Source: Marininema mesophilum (lineage in GTDB: Bacteria; Bacillota; Bacilli; Thermoactinomycetales; DSM-45169). Taken from it: 64,000 nt of DNA. The stretch lies in assembly GCF_900106775.1 (NCBI RefSeq), contig NZ_FNNQ01000012.1:59488-123487 (forward strand). Reading direction: 5' to 3'. The translations under genes and the position numbers were made by a program. Positions 17,394 to 26,629 of the stretch are shown here, piece by piece (the first letter of the stretch is position 1; each line of letters opens with the position of its first letter). Under the pieces are notes generated by a model, which had not been told where the DNA came from, did not search any database, and was given only the letters and a program-made list of their open reading frames with translations.

Positions 17394-18196
17394 TGGAGAT
17401 TCGCGTCCATGGGCTTCGATATCAAGTACAGATAGCAGGAGAAGGCCCTGCCCTTCTTTTGCTGCATGGGTTTACCGGGGCAGGGGATAATTGGCTTCCT
17501 TTATTGCCTGTTTTTACTCCTCACTTTCGGACCATCCGAGTGGATCTGATAGGTCATGGAGGGACAGAATCCCCAGGAGATCTGGAGCGATATCGAGTAG
17601 AACCAGCCGCTGCGGACCTAGCGGCAATCCTTGATGAGTTAGGAGAGAAAAGCGTTCTCCTTCTAGGGTACTCTATGGGTGGAAGGCTGGCGCTTTCCTT
17701 TGCCATGTTGTATCCTGAGCGGGTTGAGCGCTTGTTACTAGAGAGTAGCTCCCCGGGTCTGGCATCCTCAGAGGAGCGTAGAAAACGACGACAAAGTGAT
17801 GAGGTCCTAGCTAATCGGATTGAGACCTCAGGATTAGAAGCCTTCGTTGATAGCTGGGAGAAGATCCCCCTTTTTGCCAGTCAGCAGGGGTTACCCCAGA
17901 CGGTCCGTGATGAAATCCGAAAACAGAGGCTAGCTAACAATCCTGTAGGTCTTGCCAACAGTCTTCGAGGGATAGGTACAGGAGCTCAGCCTTCTTGGTG
18001 GGATAAGTTACCCCAGTTGAAGATACCGGTGATGTTGCTTGTAGGAGAGAAAGACACCAAATTTCGTCATATTGGCGAAGAGATGATTAAACGACTCCCT
18101 GATGCACGATTGGAAAACATTCCTTTATCAGGGCATACGATCCACGTGGAACAAACCCGACTCTTTGGTACAATAGTGATGGACTTCCTTGAATAG
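17393..18196 (+). CDS. menH: SHCHC synthase, alpha/beta hydrolase
   Basis: MenH removes pyruvate from SEPHCHC in the second step of the pathway. The 267-aa alpha/beta hydrolase has the oxyanion HGFTG, the nucleophile elbow GYSMGG (Ser94), an acid in VGEKDTKF and the C-terminal histidine in LSGHTIHVEQ. ATG 17393 overlaps the menD stop and has AGAGGTGAG seven nt before it; an in-frame ATG at 17369 lies inside menD and has no good site. The gene is followed by menB after 63 bases. Confidence 0.92.
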   Translation: MEIRVHGLRYQVQIAGEGPALLLLHGFTGAGDNWLPLLPVFTPHFRTIRVDLIGHGGTESPGDLERYRVEPAAADLAAILDELGEKSVLLLGYSMGGRLALSFAMLYPERVERLLLESSSPGLASSEERRKRRQSDEVLANRIETSGLEAFVDSWEKIPLFASQQGLPQTVRDEIRKQRLANNPVGLANSLRGIGTGAQPSWWDKLPQLKIPVMLLVGEKDTKFRHIGEEMIKRLPDARLENIPLSGHTIHVEQTRLFGTIVMDFLE

Positions 18197-18259
18197 GAGG
18201 GTTCATATTCTGTATCGCTTTGTGTGGGAACACTTGGCGAGTTGATGGAGGGAAGTAAG

Positions 18260-19078
18260 ATGACTGTAGAATGGAAAGTTGTACGCCAATACGAAGATAT
18301 TATGTATGAACATCATGAAGGTGTTGCAAAAATCACCATTAATCGTCCGGAAGTACATAATGCCTTCCGTCCGCAAACGGTAATGGAACTAATCGATGCG
18401 TTTTCCCGTGCTCGTGACGATTCTGACATAGGGGTTATTATTCTAACCGGTGCAGGAGGAAAGGCGTTCTGCTCAGGTGGTGACCAATCCGTACGCGGTC
18501 ATGGGGGCTATGTGGGTGAGGACCAAATCCCTCGCTTAAACGTATTGGATCTGCAACGCTTAATTCGAATGACCCCAAAACCTGTTATCGCCATGGTGGC
18601 AGGCTATGCTATTGGTGGAGGCCATGTGTTGCATGTCGTATGTGATTTGACGATTGCTGCTGATAACGCCGTTTTTGGTCAAACAGGCCCCAAAGTAGGT
18701 AGCTTTGATGCAGGTTATGGTGCTGGATATCTAGCTCGTATTGTTGGCCACAAGAAAGCTCGGGAAATTTGGTATCTATGCCGCCAGTATAATGCACAGG
18801 AAGCTGAAGATATGGGCTTGGTCAACACCGTCGTACCATTGGAACAGCTGGAGGAGGTTACGCTACAATGGTGTGATGAAATCCTTTCAAAATCTTCCAC
18901 GGCTCTTCGTTTCTTGAAGGCTTCTTTCAATGCAGATACTGATGGATTAGCAGGCCTTCAGCAACTGGGTGGTGACGCTACTCTCCTTTACTACACAACG
19001 GATGAAGCGAAGGAAGGCCGCGATGCCTTTAAGGAAAAACGGAAACCAGAATTCGATAAGTTCCCACGTTTTCCTTAA
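18260..19078 (+). CDS. menB: 1,4-dihydroxy-2-naphthoyl-CoA synthase
   Basis: MenB closes the second ring on o-succinylbenzoyl-CoA. The 272-aa crotonase-fold protein is nearly identical in layout to Bacillus MenB, with INRPEVHNAF, FCSGGDQ, GGYVG, GYAIGGGHVLH (oxyanion hole) and GQTGPKVGSFDAG, and it ends in KEKRKPEFDKFPRFP. The start ATG 18260 has GGAGGG seven nt upstream and gives the usual length; an upstream TTG/ATG at 18224 would add 12 residues not found in the family. A terminator follows, separating it from menE and menC. Confidence 0.96.
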   Translation: MTVEWKVVRQYEDIMYEHHEGVAKITINRPEVHNAFRPQTVMELIDAFSRARDDSDIGVIILTGAGGKAFCSGGDQSVRGHGGYVGEDQIPRLNVLDLQRLIRMTPKPVIAMVAGYAIGGGHVLHVVCDLTIAADNAVFGQTGPKVGSFDAGYGAGYLARIVGHKKAREIWYLCRQYNAQEAEDMGLVNTVVPLEQLEEVTLQWCDEILSKSSTALRFLKASFNADTDGLAGLQQLGGDATLLYYTTDEAKEGRDAFKEKRKPEFDKFPRFP

Positions 19079-19099
19079 ACCCAAGCTGTACTAAGACAA

Positions 19100-19128
19100 G
19101 AAACCCCTGCGCTTAAGCAGGGGTTTTT
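19100..19128 (+). terminator. Intrinsic terminator of the menDHB transcript
   Basis: AAACCCCTGC pairs with GCAGGGGTTT across a 6-nt loop and a T-run follows. Confidence 0.85.
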
Positions 19129-19169
19129 GATTAGGCTATAAATGAAAATGATAAATCCTTCTTATGGTC

Positions 19170-19490
19170 TTACTCAGGCGTAGTTACTTTGAGACCAAGA
19201 ATACTAACGACGATTAAGGAAAGAAAAAGGATACGCAGAACATCGCGAGATTCCCCAAAGGCGATCATACCGACAATGATAGTCCCTAGGATACCGATTC
19301 CTGTCCAGACTGCGTAAGCAGTACCAATAGGAAGGGTTTTTAACGAGAGAGAAAGGAGGATGAGACTGATAGTCATAGCAACGAGGGTGATCAAACTAGG
19401 AAGTGGCTTGCTAAAACCTTGGGTGTATTTTAATCCGATGGCCCATACGATTTCAAATAAACCAGCTACTATAAGATAGATCCATGACAT
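19170..19490 (-). CDS. Small multidrug resistance family exporter, guanidinium (Gdx/SugE) type
   Basis: The 106-aa protein has four membrane helices and the central glutamate Glu13 of the SMR family in GLFEIVWAIGLKYT, a sequence more like the SugE/Gdx guanidinium exporters than EmrE. Such proteins work as dual-topology dimers that exchange the cation for protons. One gene is seen, so a homodimer is expected. It lies on the minus strand between menB and menE, with AGGGTGGT before the ATG. I looked for a guanidine-I riboswitch upstream and did not see one. An AGTATA-N4-TATACT dyad (19534-19549) lies in its promoter region. Confidence 0.85.
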   Translation of the reverse strand: MSWIYLIVAGLFEIVWAIGLKYTQGFSKPLPSLITLVAMTISLILLSLSLKTLPIGTAYAVWTGIGILGTIIVGMIAFGESRDVLRILFLSLIVVSILGLKVTTPE

Positions 19491-19720
19491 AATTTTTATT
19501 TAACCACCCTTTGCTTTTTTCTTCTTTGATTATAGTATAGAATTATACTTATTATAAATGATATTACCCTTTTTAAACAGGGAATAAACATTGCTCCAAC
19601 GAGTGAAAGTAATCGGTATACCTAGTTTTTATCTTCTTAGTAGAAGTAGGGCTTTTTCTTTGGAAAAGATATAATAGAGGAGAAGTCGTAACCTGTGTTT
19701 TTGTGAAAGGGGCTTGTTAA

Positions 19721-21232
19721 TTGATGCAATCTCCCCAGATGAAGATGCCCCTGTGGCTAGATAAACGAGCGTTTCTCACCCCGGAAAGACCCGCTATAGA
19801 AGTGAATGGTGAAAAATGGAACTGGGCGTGGTTGAACAAGGAAGCTAAGGGAATTGCCCGTCGGCTTGGGAGTATCGGGGTTAGTAAAGGGGAGCGTGTG
19901 GCTCTCCTGATGGATAATAGTTTGAACATGGTGGCCGTGATTCATGCACTTTCCTACATTGGTGCCATCTTAGTGCCCCTAAACAACCGCTTGGCGGCGC
20001 CGGAGATCACATGGCAGCTGTTAGATGCAGAGGCGAAGCTCTTGCTCTATGATAGCGCATTTCAGGAGAAGGTAGCTCAAGTGGATGTTGATAAGACGAA
20101 AGTAATGGCGTGGAGTGAGATGCTAACCTATGTAGAAACGGATATCGATTTGCAAACTCATATTGAGTTAAGTGATATTCATACGATTATGTACACTTCT
20201 GGAACAACAGGACGTCCCAAAGGGGTGATCCTAACCTATGGGAATCATTGGTGGAGTGCGACATCATCGATGCTTAATTTGGGATTGAATACCGAGGATC
20301 GATGGCTGGTATGTACTCCGATGTTTCATATGAGTGGTCTATCGATATTGTTGCGTTCGGTGGTGTATGGGATCACCGCTGTGATTCATAAAGATTTTGA
20401 TCCGGTGAAGGTGAATCAGGCGATTTTGCAAGAAGGGGTTACGATGGTTTCTGTGGTTAGTGCCATGTTATCGCGAATGATTGAGGGCGTGACGATGGAG
20501 GGATATCCCGATCATTTTCGGTGTATGTTGCTTGGCGGTGGACCAGCCCCGCGCCCATTACTGGAGAAATGTCGGGAACGAGGAATTCCAGTGTTTCAGA
20601 CCTATGGGATGACAGAGACAGCTTCCCAGGTGGTAACTCTTTCCCCAGAGGATAGCCTGCAAAAGCTTGGTTCAGCGGGGAAGGCCTTATTTCCTACTGA
20701 ATTGCGTATTGTAATGGGGATGAAGGATGTAGCTCCTGGAGAAGAGGGAGAGATACTCCTTCGTGGTTTCAATGTGACGCAAGGTTATTGGAAGCGACAG
20801 GATGCCACAGAAAAAGCGATTCAGGAAGGGTGGTTTCGTACAGGAGATATCGGACGATTAGATGAAGAAGGTTATCTATATGTGTTGGACCGACGAAGTG
20901 ATCTCATCATTTCTGGCGGAGAAAATGTATACCCAGCAGAGATTGAAGCAACACTTCTTTCCCATTCAGCAGTGGTAGAAGCGGGGGTAACAGGAGTTCC
21001 TGATGATCGGTGGGGGGAAGTTGCTATAGGTTTTGTGTGTGTAAGTCAGGAGAAAAATGTAGCAGAACAGGAGTTAATCCTTTACTGCGAAAATCGGCTT
21101 GCTCGTTACAAAATTCCGAGGCGGATCTATTTTGTGAAGGAATTACCACGAAATGCGGCAAATAAGTTGATGCGCCGTCAATTGCTTCATCTTCTTTCTA
21201 GAAAACAGGATGAGGGGGTGAATGAGGAGTGA
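19721..21232 (+). CDS. menE: o-Succinylbenzoate-CoA ligase
   Basis: MenE activates o-succinylbenzoate with ATP and CoA. The roughly 500-aa ANL-superfamily enzyme has the P-loop-like MYTSGTTGRPKGV (about residue 152-164), YGMTETASQ, FRTGDIGRLDEEG and the C-terminal catalytic lysine region RYKIPRRIYF...NAANKLMRR. AAAGGGG lies before the start codons TTG 19721 and ATG 19724. It overlaps menC at GTGA, so the pair is a separate transcription unit from menDHB, from which it is split by the SMR exporter gene. Confidence 0.93.
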   Translation: MMQSPQMKMPLWLDKRAFLTPERPAIEVNGEKWNWAWLNKEAKGIARRLGSIGVSKGERVALLMDNSLNMVAVIHALSYIGAILVPLNNRLAAPEITWQLLDAEAKLLLYDSAFQEKVAQVDVDKTKVMAWSEMLTYVETDIDLQTHIELSDIHTIMYTSGTTGRPKGVILTYGNHWWSATSSMLNLGLNTEDRWLVCTPMFHMSGLSILLRSVVYGITAVIHKDFDPVKVNQAILQEGVTMVSVVSAMLSRMIEGVTMEGYPDHFRCMLLGGGPAPRPLLEKCRERGIPVFQTYGMTETASQVVTLSPEDSLQKLGSAGKALFPTELRIVMGMKDVAPGEEGEILLRGFNVTQGYWKRQDATEKAIQEGWFRTGDIGRLDEEGYLYVLDRRSDLIISGGENVYPAEIEATLLSHSAVVEAGVTGVPDDRWGEVAIGFVCVSQEKNVAEQELILYCENRLARYKIPRRIYFVKELPRNAANKLMRRQLLHLLSRKQDEGVNEE

Positions 21233-22344
21233 AGATCAATCAGATTGACTTTCATCACCTAGGCATGCGCTTAAAAGCTCCCTTTGCCAACAGCCTCACC
21301 ACGATCCAGGATCGTGAGTTGATTCTCATAGAGATAAGAGATGAGGATGGTGTAGTTGGCTGGGGAGAATGTGTAGCTTTTTCTTCTCCATGGTATACGG
21401 AAGAAACCTGTGGTACAGCATGGCAGGTAATGGGTGAATTTCTAGTACCTCTATTGCTAGGAGAAATCATCGATCATCCTGGAGAGGTAAATGAGCGTTT
21501 TTCTATCTATCGGTACAATTCGATGGCAAAGGCGGCTTTAGAAGGAGCCGTATGGGACCTATGGGCGAAAAGAGAAGGCCGCTCTCTCGCTGCGACTTTA
21601 GGTGGGGTGAGGGAATATGTGGCTGCCGGTGTTGCAGTAGGTGCGCAGGGCTCTGTACAGGATATGATCGAGTTGGTACGACAACGGGTAGAAGAAGGGT
21701 ATCAGCGGGTGAAAGTGAAAATCCAACCGGGCGCAGATTTAGAGGTACTAGGCCCATTGCGCAAAGCATTTCCTCATTTACCCTTGATGGCAGATGCCAA
21801 CTCCGCCTATAGTCTTAAGGATATCGACCGCTTGAAAGCACTGGATGAGTTTCAGCTATTAATGGTTGAACAACCCCTTGCAGTGGATGACATCATGGAC
21901 CATGCAAAACTTCAAGAGAGAATCAACACCCCTATTTGTCTAGATGAAAGTATCACGTCTTTTGAGGATGCACGCCGGGCAGTTGAATGGGGAAGCTGTC
22001 AGGTGATTAATGTGAAATTGGGGCGTGTTGGTGGCATTTCTGAGGCAATGCGTATTCATGAGCTGGCGATGCAAAGAGAGATCCCTCTGTGGTGTGGTGG
22101 GATGCTAGAGTCAGGGATTTCTCGTTCACAGCATATTGCCTTAGCCTCATTACCTGGCTTCACATTGCCAGGGGATCTGTCTGCCTCTTCTCGTTATTGG
22201 AGTAAAGATATCATCACTCCAGAAACTTTTGTCAAGAACGGACTAATCCATGTACCGACCGGTCCTGGTATTGGGGTTCATGTTAATTATGAACAGGTTG
22301 AAGCTGTACGGATAAGATCGCAAAGGTTTCAAGCAACGAAATAA
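21229..22344 (+). CDS. menC: o-Succinylbenzoate synthase
   Basis: MenC dehydrates SHCHC to o-succinylbenzoate. The 371-aa enolase-superfamily protein has the KxK motif (VKVKIQPG, about residue 163), metal ligands in LMADANSAY, MVEQPL and LDESI, and the C-terminal WCGGMLESGISRS. The start is GTG 21229, overlapping the menE stop by four bases with a GAGGGGG site upstream. With menA, D, H, B and E, all steps from isochorismate to demethylmenaquinone except the DHNA-CoA thioesterase are encoded here; menF and the methyltransferase are not. Confidence 0.93.
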   Translation: MKINQIDFHHLGMRLKAPFANSLTTIQDRELILIEIRDEDGVVGWGECVAFSSPWYTEETCGTAWQVMGEFLVPLLLGEIIDHPGEVNERFSIYRYNSMAKAALEGAVWDLWAKREGRSLAATLGGVREYVAAGVAVGAQGSVQDMIELVRQRVEEGYQRVKVKIQPGADLEVLGPLRKAFPHLPLMADANSAYSLKDIDRLKALDEFQLLMVEQPLAVDDIMDHAKLQERINTPICLDESITSFEDARRAVEWGSCQVINVKLGRVGGISEAMRIHELAMQREIPLWCGGMLESGISRSQHIALASLPGFTLPGDLSASSRYWSKDIITPETFVKNGLIHVPTGPGIGVHVNYEQVEAVRIRSQRFQATK

Positions 22345-22377
22345 AAGAAACGATAGAGAGAAAAATGAAAGAGGGTC

Positions 22378-22788
22378 ATGTCAATGGTCAGAAGGATTGT
22401 TTCCATTTCTCTTTCTTCCTTTGGTGCTGGTTTGCTCGTTCAGTTTATCTTAAGTGGTCTCTATGCATCTTCCCTACTGGGTGATATGAAACTCTCTTTC
22501 TTCTTATTGATTACGTTGTATGTTGTTTCCGAGAGGTTGTTAATGGGGGCGCTTCTATTTTTTGCGGTTGCTGTACCCGTGGGAAGTGTAGTGCTAAAAT
22601 GGTTAAGACAAAAAGAACCTTTTGCCTATCCAGCAGTTACTCTTCTTCTTGCACTACTCATTACTGGATTTATGGGGAGATGGACGGATGGGTTTGATTG
22701 GCGATTACTCATCTTTCTAATGCCTGCGGCTTTCTTTTTCGGTGGATTGTGGTGGAATAAGATCGAGGGGGAACAGATACCGGCGTGA
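22378..22788 (+). CDS. Hypothetical four-helix membrane protein
   Basis: I do not recognise this 136-aa protein. It has about four hydrophobic segments (near residues 7-30, 38-72, 83-101 and 107-124) and ends in a short soluble tail. It follows menC by 33 bases on the same strand, with a GAAAGAGGG site 4 nt before ATG 22378, and so may be cotranscribed with menEC; a menaquinone role is not implied. A hydrophobic composition with DGFDW in the last loop is the only notable detail. Confidence 0.6.
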   Translation: MSMVRRIVSISLSSFGAGLLVQFILSGLYASSLLGDMKLSFFLLITLYVVSERLLMGALLFFAVAVPVGSVVLKWLRQKEPFAYPAVTLLLALLITGFMGRWTDGFDWRLLIFLMPAAFFFGGLWWNKIEGEQIPA

Positions 22789-22892
22789 TCTCGATTTGTT
22801 ACCTTTCCCTCTGCTGGATTTTTGAACAGAAGCATATATCCTTCATTGTAGCGTCTTTTTGTATTTTGACTAATAGAAAGGATGCTTGCTAA

Positions 22893-23435
22893 TTGCAATC
22901 TATCTCGCAGTTTCACTCCCGCCGATATTCTCCTGAGAATGATGCTGAAAAAGCGGAGGAATTTCACCTTGCCCTGATGAGACACCATTATCGATTATGG
23001 TCCGAACTCAAGGGGGAGAAGTATGATCCGGCCTACTGGGATCGTATACTCATTGAAGAAAAGGAAGGGGCTAGGTGGAGAGAGGAACTTGGTGATCGTG
23101 CAGAGGACGAAAATGCTTATATACAGGTTTATACCGCTCCGGGGTCGGATGTACCGATAGGAATTCTCTTCCTCGATATTCGAAGAGATCATCTTACCTT
23201 TCGGAACGAAGGATATATCAATGAAATCTATCTTTCTCCAGAATATCAGGGCCAGGGCCTCTCCCGTCAAATCCTAATGGATGGAGAAGCTTGGTTCGCA
23301 GAGAAAGGGATCTCATCACGTCAAGTCTTTGTTACAGCCAATAACCTAGCAGCGGTCCGTCTTTATGAACGGTTAGGTTATCAAGTGATTGACTATCGAA
23401 TGGCTAAAAAAGCAGATACGGATAGCCGTGAGTGA
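22893..23435 (+). CDS. GNAT family N-acetyltransferase
   Basis: The 180-aa protein shows the GNAT fold: the acetyl-CoA-binding motif LSPEYQGQGLSRQIL (about residues 111-125, the Q/R-x-x-G-x-G/A type) followed by VTANNLAAVRLYERLGYQV (motif B). It transfers an acetyl group to an unknown amine. It starts at TTG 22893 with AAAGGA somewhat far upstream, so the true N-terminus may be slightly different. It stands alone with a terminator behind it. Confidence 0.85.
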   Translation: MQSISQFHSRRYSPENDAEKAEEFHLALMRHHYRLWSELKGEKYDPAYWDRILIEEKEGARWREELGDRAEDENAYIQVYTAPGSDVPIGILFLDIRRDHLTFRNEGYINEIYLSPEYQGQGLSRQILMDGEAWFAEKGISSRQVFVTANNLAAVRLYERLGYQVIDYRMAKKADTDSRE

Positions 23436-23437
23436 AA

Positions 23438-23476
23438 CTCCTCCTCAACCATGAGATGGTTAGGAGGTCTTTTTTA
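23438..23476 (+). terminator. Intrinsic terminator after the GNAT gene
   Basis: CCTCCTCAACCAT pairs with ATGGTTAGGAGG and is followed by TCTTTTTT. Confidence 0.83.
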
Positions 23477-23575
23477 ATTGGGGAAGATTTATTAATAGGG
23501 AGGGTTGAGAGATTAAAAACAGAAAATTAATAGGATGAAAAAAATTAAAAAAGTTGCTAATGAAGGAGGAAAACG

Positions 23576-25180
23576 ATGATTTCACCTGTGAAATGGCTAG
23601 CTACGATTCTCGTCTGTATCTTAGCCCTTACTGCCTGTACAAGTGGAGAGAAGGAAGCTACAAGCACATCCTCGATTACTCTGAATGCACAAACAGAACC
23701 TCCCTCCCTCGATCCTGCATTGGCTATAGACACCACATCGGGCTGGATTCTCGATCATCTTTTTGAAGGGTTGTATAAAAAAGATGCCCGTGGTCGAGTA
23801 GTAAAGGGTGTTGCTGAAAAAGTGAAGGTTGCTAAGGATGGTAAAACATATATATTTTCTTTGAAAAAGAATGCGCGCTGGTCGGATGGTAGTCCCTTGA
23901 AAGCAAAGGATTTTGAGTATGCTTGGAAGCGGGTTCTCAGCCCGAAGACAGCTAGTCAATTTGCCATATACCTCTATTATTTAAAAGGGGGAGAAGCTTA
24001 TAACAAGGGGAAAGGTACAGCGGAGGATGTGGGGGTGAAGGCGACGGGTGCACACACTCTAAAGGTAACATTAGAAAATCCAGTGGCCTACTTCCCTGAG
24101 TTACTTACTTTCTGGGTCACTTATCCCGTGAAGGAGAAAGTTGTTAACCAGCATCCAAAAAATTGGTTTGCAAGTGCCCAGACACTAGTTAGTAACGGTG
24201 CTTATCAATTGAAAGAGTGGAAACATAATGAGCGGGTGATAGCAACGAAGAACCCCTATTATGAAGCGAAAAAGGGTATCGCCATGGAGCGGATACGCTG
24301 GGAAATGGTAGATGACTCAAAGACGGCGTATCAGATGTTTAAAACGAAGAAATTAGATGTCGTTACGGATTTACCTGCTGATTTGTTAGTGAAGGAGAAG
24401 AGGAGCGAAGAGTATAAGTCCACCCCCTATTTTGGCACCTATATGTACATGCTAAATGTAAAAAAGAAACCCTTTACGAATGTAAAAATCCGCAAGGCGT
24501 TTAATTTAGCAATCGATCGAGAATCCCTTGTGAAGCATGTGACCAGAGGAGGGCAAAAACCAGCCATGGCATTTGTTCCCTATGGCTTCAAGACACCTAC
24601 TAAGGGTGATTTTCGCCAAGAGGAGCGCTCTTATCTACAGGAAGATGTAAAGAAGGCACGGCAACTGTTGAAAGAGGGGATGAAGGAAGAGGGATGGAGT
24701 AAGCTTCCGCCTATCGAAATTACCTACAATACCGACGAAAATCACAAAGCGATTGCAGAAGCAGTGCAAGGGATGGTGAAAAAGAACCTTGGTGTGGATG
24801 TGAAGTTGACCAATCAGGAATGGAAAGTATACTTAAATACCCTTTCCCAAAAAGATTATCAGATGGCTCGTATGGGCTGGACTGGGGTTATCGTCGATCC
24901 AGTGGTCTTTCTCGATTACTATTTGGGAGATTCTCCGAATAACCAGACAGGCTGGGTAAATAAAAAATATGATCATTTGATGATGCAAGCGAAACAGGAG
25001 CAGAATGAAGAAAACCGATTGAAACTGTTGCATCAGGCAGAGGGTATTTTAATGAAGGATCTACCCTTTATTCCCATCTATTACTATTCGCAAAATGGGC
25101 TAGTCCAATCGGATTGGGAAAACATCGTTTTTCGCACAAATCGTAATCCCGATGTTCGCTGGGCTACTCAGAAGAAGTAA
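23576..25180 (+). CDS. Oligopeptide-binding lipoprotein, OppA family
   Basis: The 534-aa solute-binding protein of ABC family 5 has a lipoprotein signal with lipobox LTAC (Cys21). Its mature part shows the SBP_bac_5 marks: LNAQTEPPSLDPALA, WSDGSPLKAKDFEYAWKRVL, and FNLAIDRESLVKH. It captures oligopeptides outside the cell. ATG 23576 follows AAGGAGG at 6 nt. No permease or ATPase gene is nearby, so it must work with a transporter encoded elsewhere; it may also act as a signalling-peptide receptor. Confidence 0.88.
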   Translation: MISPVKWLATILVCILALTACTSGEKEATSTSSITLNAQTEPPSLDPALAIDTTSGWILDHLFEGLYKKDARGRVVKGVAEKVKVAKDGKTYIFSLKKNARWSDGSPLKAKDFEYAWKRVLSPKTASQFAIYLYYLKGGEAYNKGKGTAEDVGVKATGAHTLKVTLENPVAYFPELLTFWVTYPVKEKVVNQHPKNWFASAQTLVSNGAYQLKEWKHNERVIATKNPYYEAKKGIAMERIRWEMVDDSKTAYQMFKTKKLDVVTDLPADLLVKEKRSEEYKSTPYFGTYMYMLNVKKKPFTNVKIRKAFNLAIDRESLVKHVTRGGQKPAMAFVPYGFKTPTKGDFRQEERSYLQEDVKKARQLLKEGMKEEGWSKLPPIEITYNTDENHKAIAEAVQGMVKKNLGVDVKLTNQEWKVYLNTLSQKDYQMARMGWTGVIVDPVVFLDYYLGDSPNNQTGWVNKKYDHLMMQAKQEQNEENRLKLLHQAEGILMKDLPFIPIYYYSQNGLVQSDWENIVFRTNRNPDVRWATQKK

Positions 25181-25266
25181 CTGGTTAGACTATATATCAA
25201 AGAGATAAAGCGCAAAGACGTGTAGAGATACGAATAGAGTCATCCTTTGATAAGTAGAGAGTTTTT

Positions 25267-25312
25267 CATCTAATAAGGTAGATCCCCCTAGAGGGATCTA
25301 CCTTATTAGATG
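25267..25312. repeat. Perfect 20-bp inverted repeat after the OppA-like gene
   Basis: The arms CATCTAATAAGGTAGATCCC and its complement enclose a 6-nt loop. There is no U-tract on either side of the expected kind, so it is either a terminator without a tract or another structural element. It lies 87 bases after the oppA-like stop. Confidence 0.75.
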
Positions 25313-25514
25313 ATTGTAACGGATTGAAATGATACATAGGGGCAAGGTAGAAGATAAGTTGATCAATTTGGCTGGTTGAAATCCTGGGATACGAAATCAA
25401 CCTATCGATGGATCAAATTGATAAGCATTTCAGGCTCATCTTTGGTATACTATTAATTAGGGTGCGTATATTTCTGGTACCGAAATAAAATGTGATAAAT
25501 CGGAGTGATCAACT

Positions 25515-26528
25515 ATGTCTACGATTAACCGTCAAATCTATTTCATGGAACGCCCTCATGGGACACCCAATGAGAATACCTTTGAATTGCGTTCATCGGA
25601 TATACCTAAACCAGGTCCTGGGGAGGTTCTCCTACGGACGGTGTATTTGTCAGTAGATCCCTATATGCGTGGGAGAATGAGTGACCGTAAATCCTATGTC
25701 GCACCCTTTGAGCTTAATGAGGTATTAAGCGGAGGTGTTGTCGGCCAGGTAGAGATTTCAAATGATGATCGTTTTCAAGCAGGGGATCTGGTCGTAGGTT
25801 TGCTTGGCTGGCAGGATTATTCGGTAGTGAAGGCAGATCAACTAAACAAAATCGATGCCAATTTAGCATCTCCCTCTGCCTATCTCGGTGCACTTGGTAT
25901 GCCAGGGTTGACTGCTTACTTTGGCTTGCTAGATATTGGGCAACCACAAGCAGGTGAAACCGTTGTCGTATCGGGTGCAGCGGGTGCAGTAGGTACAATT
26001 GTTGGTCAGATTGCTAAAATAAAAGGCGCTCGCGTTGTTGGGATCGCCGGTTCGGGGGAAAAGGTTCGTTATTTGAAGGAGGAGTTAGGCTTTGACGCCG
26101 TCATTAATTATAAAACGGAAAACGTACAAAAGGCGTTAGAAGAAGCTTGTCCTAATGGTGTAGACGTCTATTTTGATAACGTGGGCGGCGAAATTTCGGA
26201 TGCGGTTGCTACGCTTTTCAATAAATATGCTCGCGTTCCCCTCTGTGGTCAGATCTCGTTGTATAATCTAAAAAACCCAGAGCATGGGCCACGTGTACAG
26301 ACAAGTCTACTGATCAATAGTGCGTTGATGAAAGGGTTTATCGTCAGTGATTACCAGTCTCGTTTCCCAGAAGGTGTAAAACAACTGGGTGAGTGGGTAG
26401 CCCAAGGGAAAATTGTATTCCAAGAGAATATTGTTGAAGGGCTTGAAAATACTCCACAGGCGTTCCTTGGTTTATTTAAAGGGGAAAACCTGGGTAAACA
26501 ATTAGTAAAAGTATCGGATGTCCAATAA
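25515..26528 (+). CDS. NADP-dependent oxidoreductase, zinc-less MDR (YfmJ/leukotriene B4 dehydrogenase-like)
   Basis: The 337-aa medium-chain reductase lacks the zinc ligands of alcohol dehydrogenases and has the LTB4-dehydrogenase/YfmJ pattern: LSVDPYMRGRM near residue 46, GMPGLTAYFGLL, the dinucleotide-binding VSGAAGAVGTIVGQIAK (about 154-170), and YFDNVGGE. It probably reduces alpha,beta-unsaturated carbonyl compounds with NADPH; the natural substrate is unknown. It is monocistronic, starts at ATG 25515 after CGGAG, and is closed by a strong terminator. Confidence 0.88.
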   Translation: MSTINRQIYFMERPHGTPNENTFELRSSDIPKPGPGEVLLRTVYLSVDPYMRGRMSDRKSYVAPFELNEVLSGGVVGQVEISNDDRFQAGDLVVGLLGWQDYSVVKADQLNKIDANLASPSAYLGALGMPGLTAYFGLLDIGQPQAGETVVVSGAAGAVGTIVGQIAKIKGARVVGIAGSGEKVRYLKEELGFDAVINYKTENVQKALEEACPNGVDVYFDNVGGEISDAVATLFNKYARVPLCGQISLYNLKNPEHGPRVQTSLLINSALMKGFIVSDYQSRFPEGVKQLGEWVAQGKIVFQENIVEGLENTPQAFLGLFKGENLGKQLVKVSDVQ

Positions 26529-26540
26529 TTTATTGCCATG

Positions 26541-26576
26541 CAAGAAAGCCTCCGCTTCCAAGCGGAGGCTTTCTTG
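26541..26576 (+). terminator. Intrinsic terminator of the YfmJ-like gene
   Basis: The arms CAAGAAAGCCTCCGCTT and AGCGGAGGCTTTCTTG form a long stem with a short loop. Confidence 0.85.
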
Positions 26577-26629
26577 TGTACAATAGGTCAAGTTCAGGTC
26601 AGGATATAGAAGGGAGAAGAAGCACTCCT

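Noticed and set aside
19491..19720. Guanidine-I riboswitch in front of the Gdx-like exporter
   Set aside because: I looked for the conserved ykkC core on the minus strand and did not find it; only an AT-rich promoter region with a short dyad is there.
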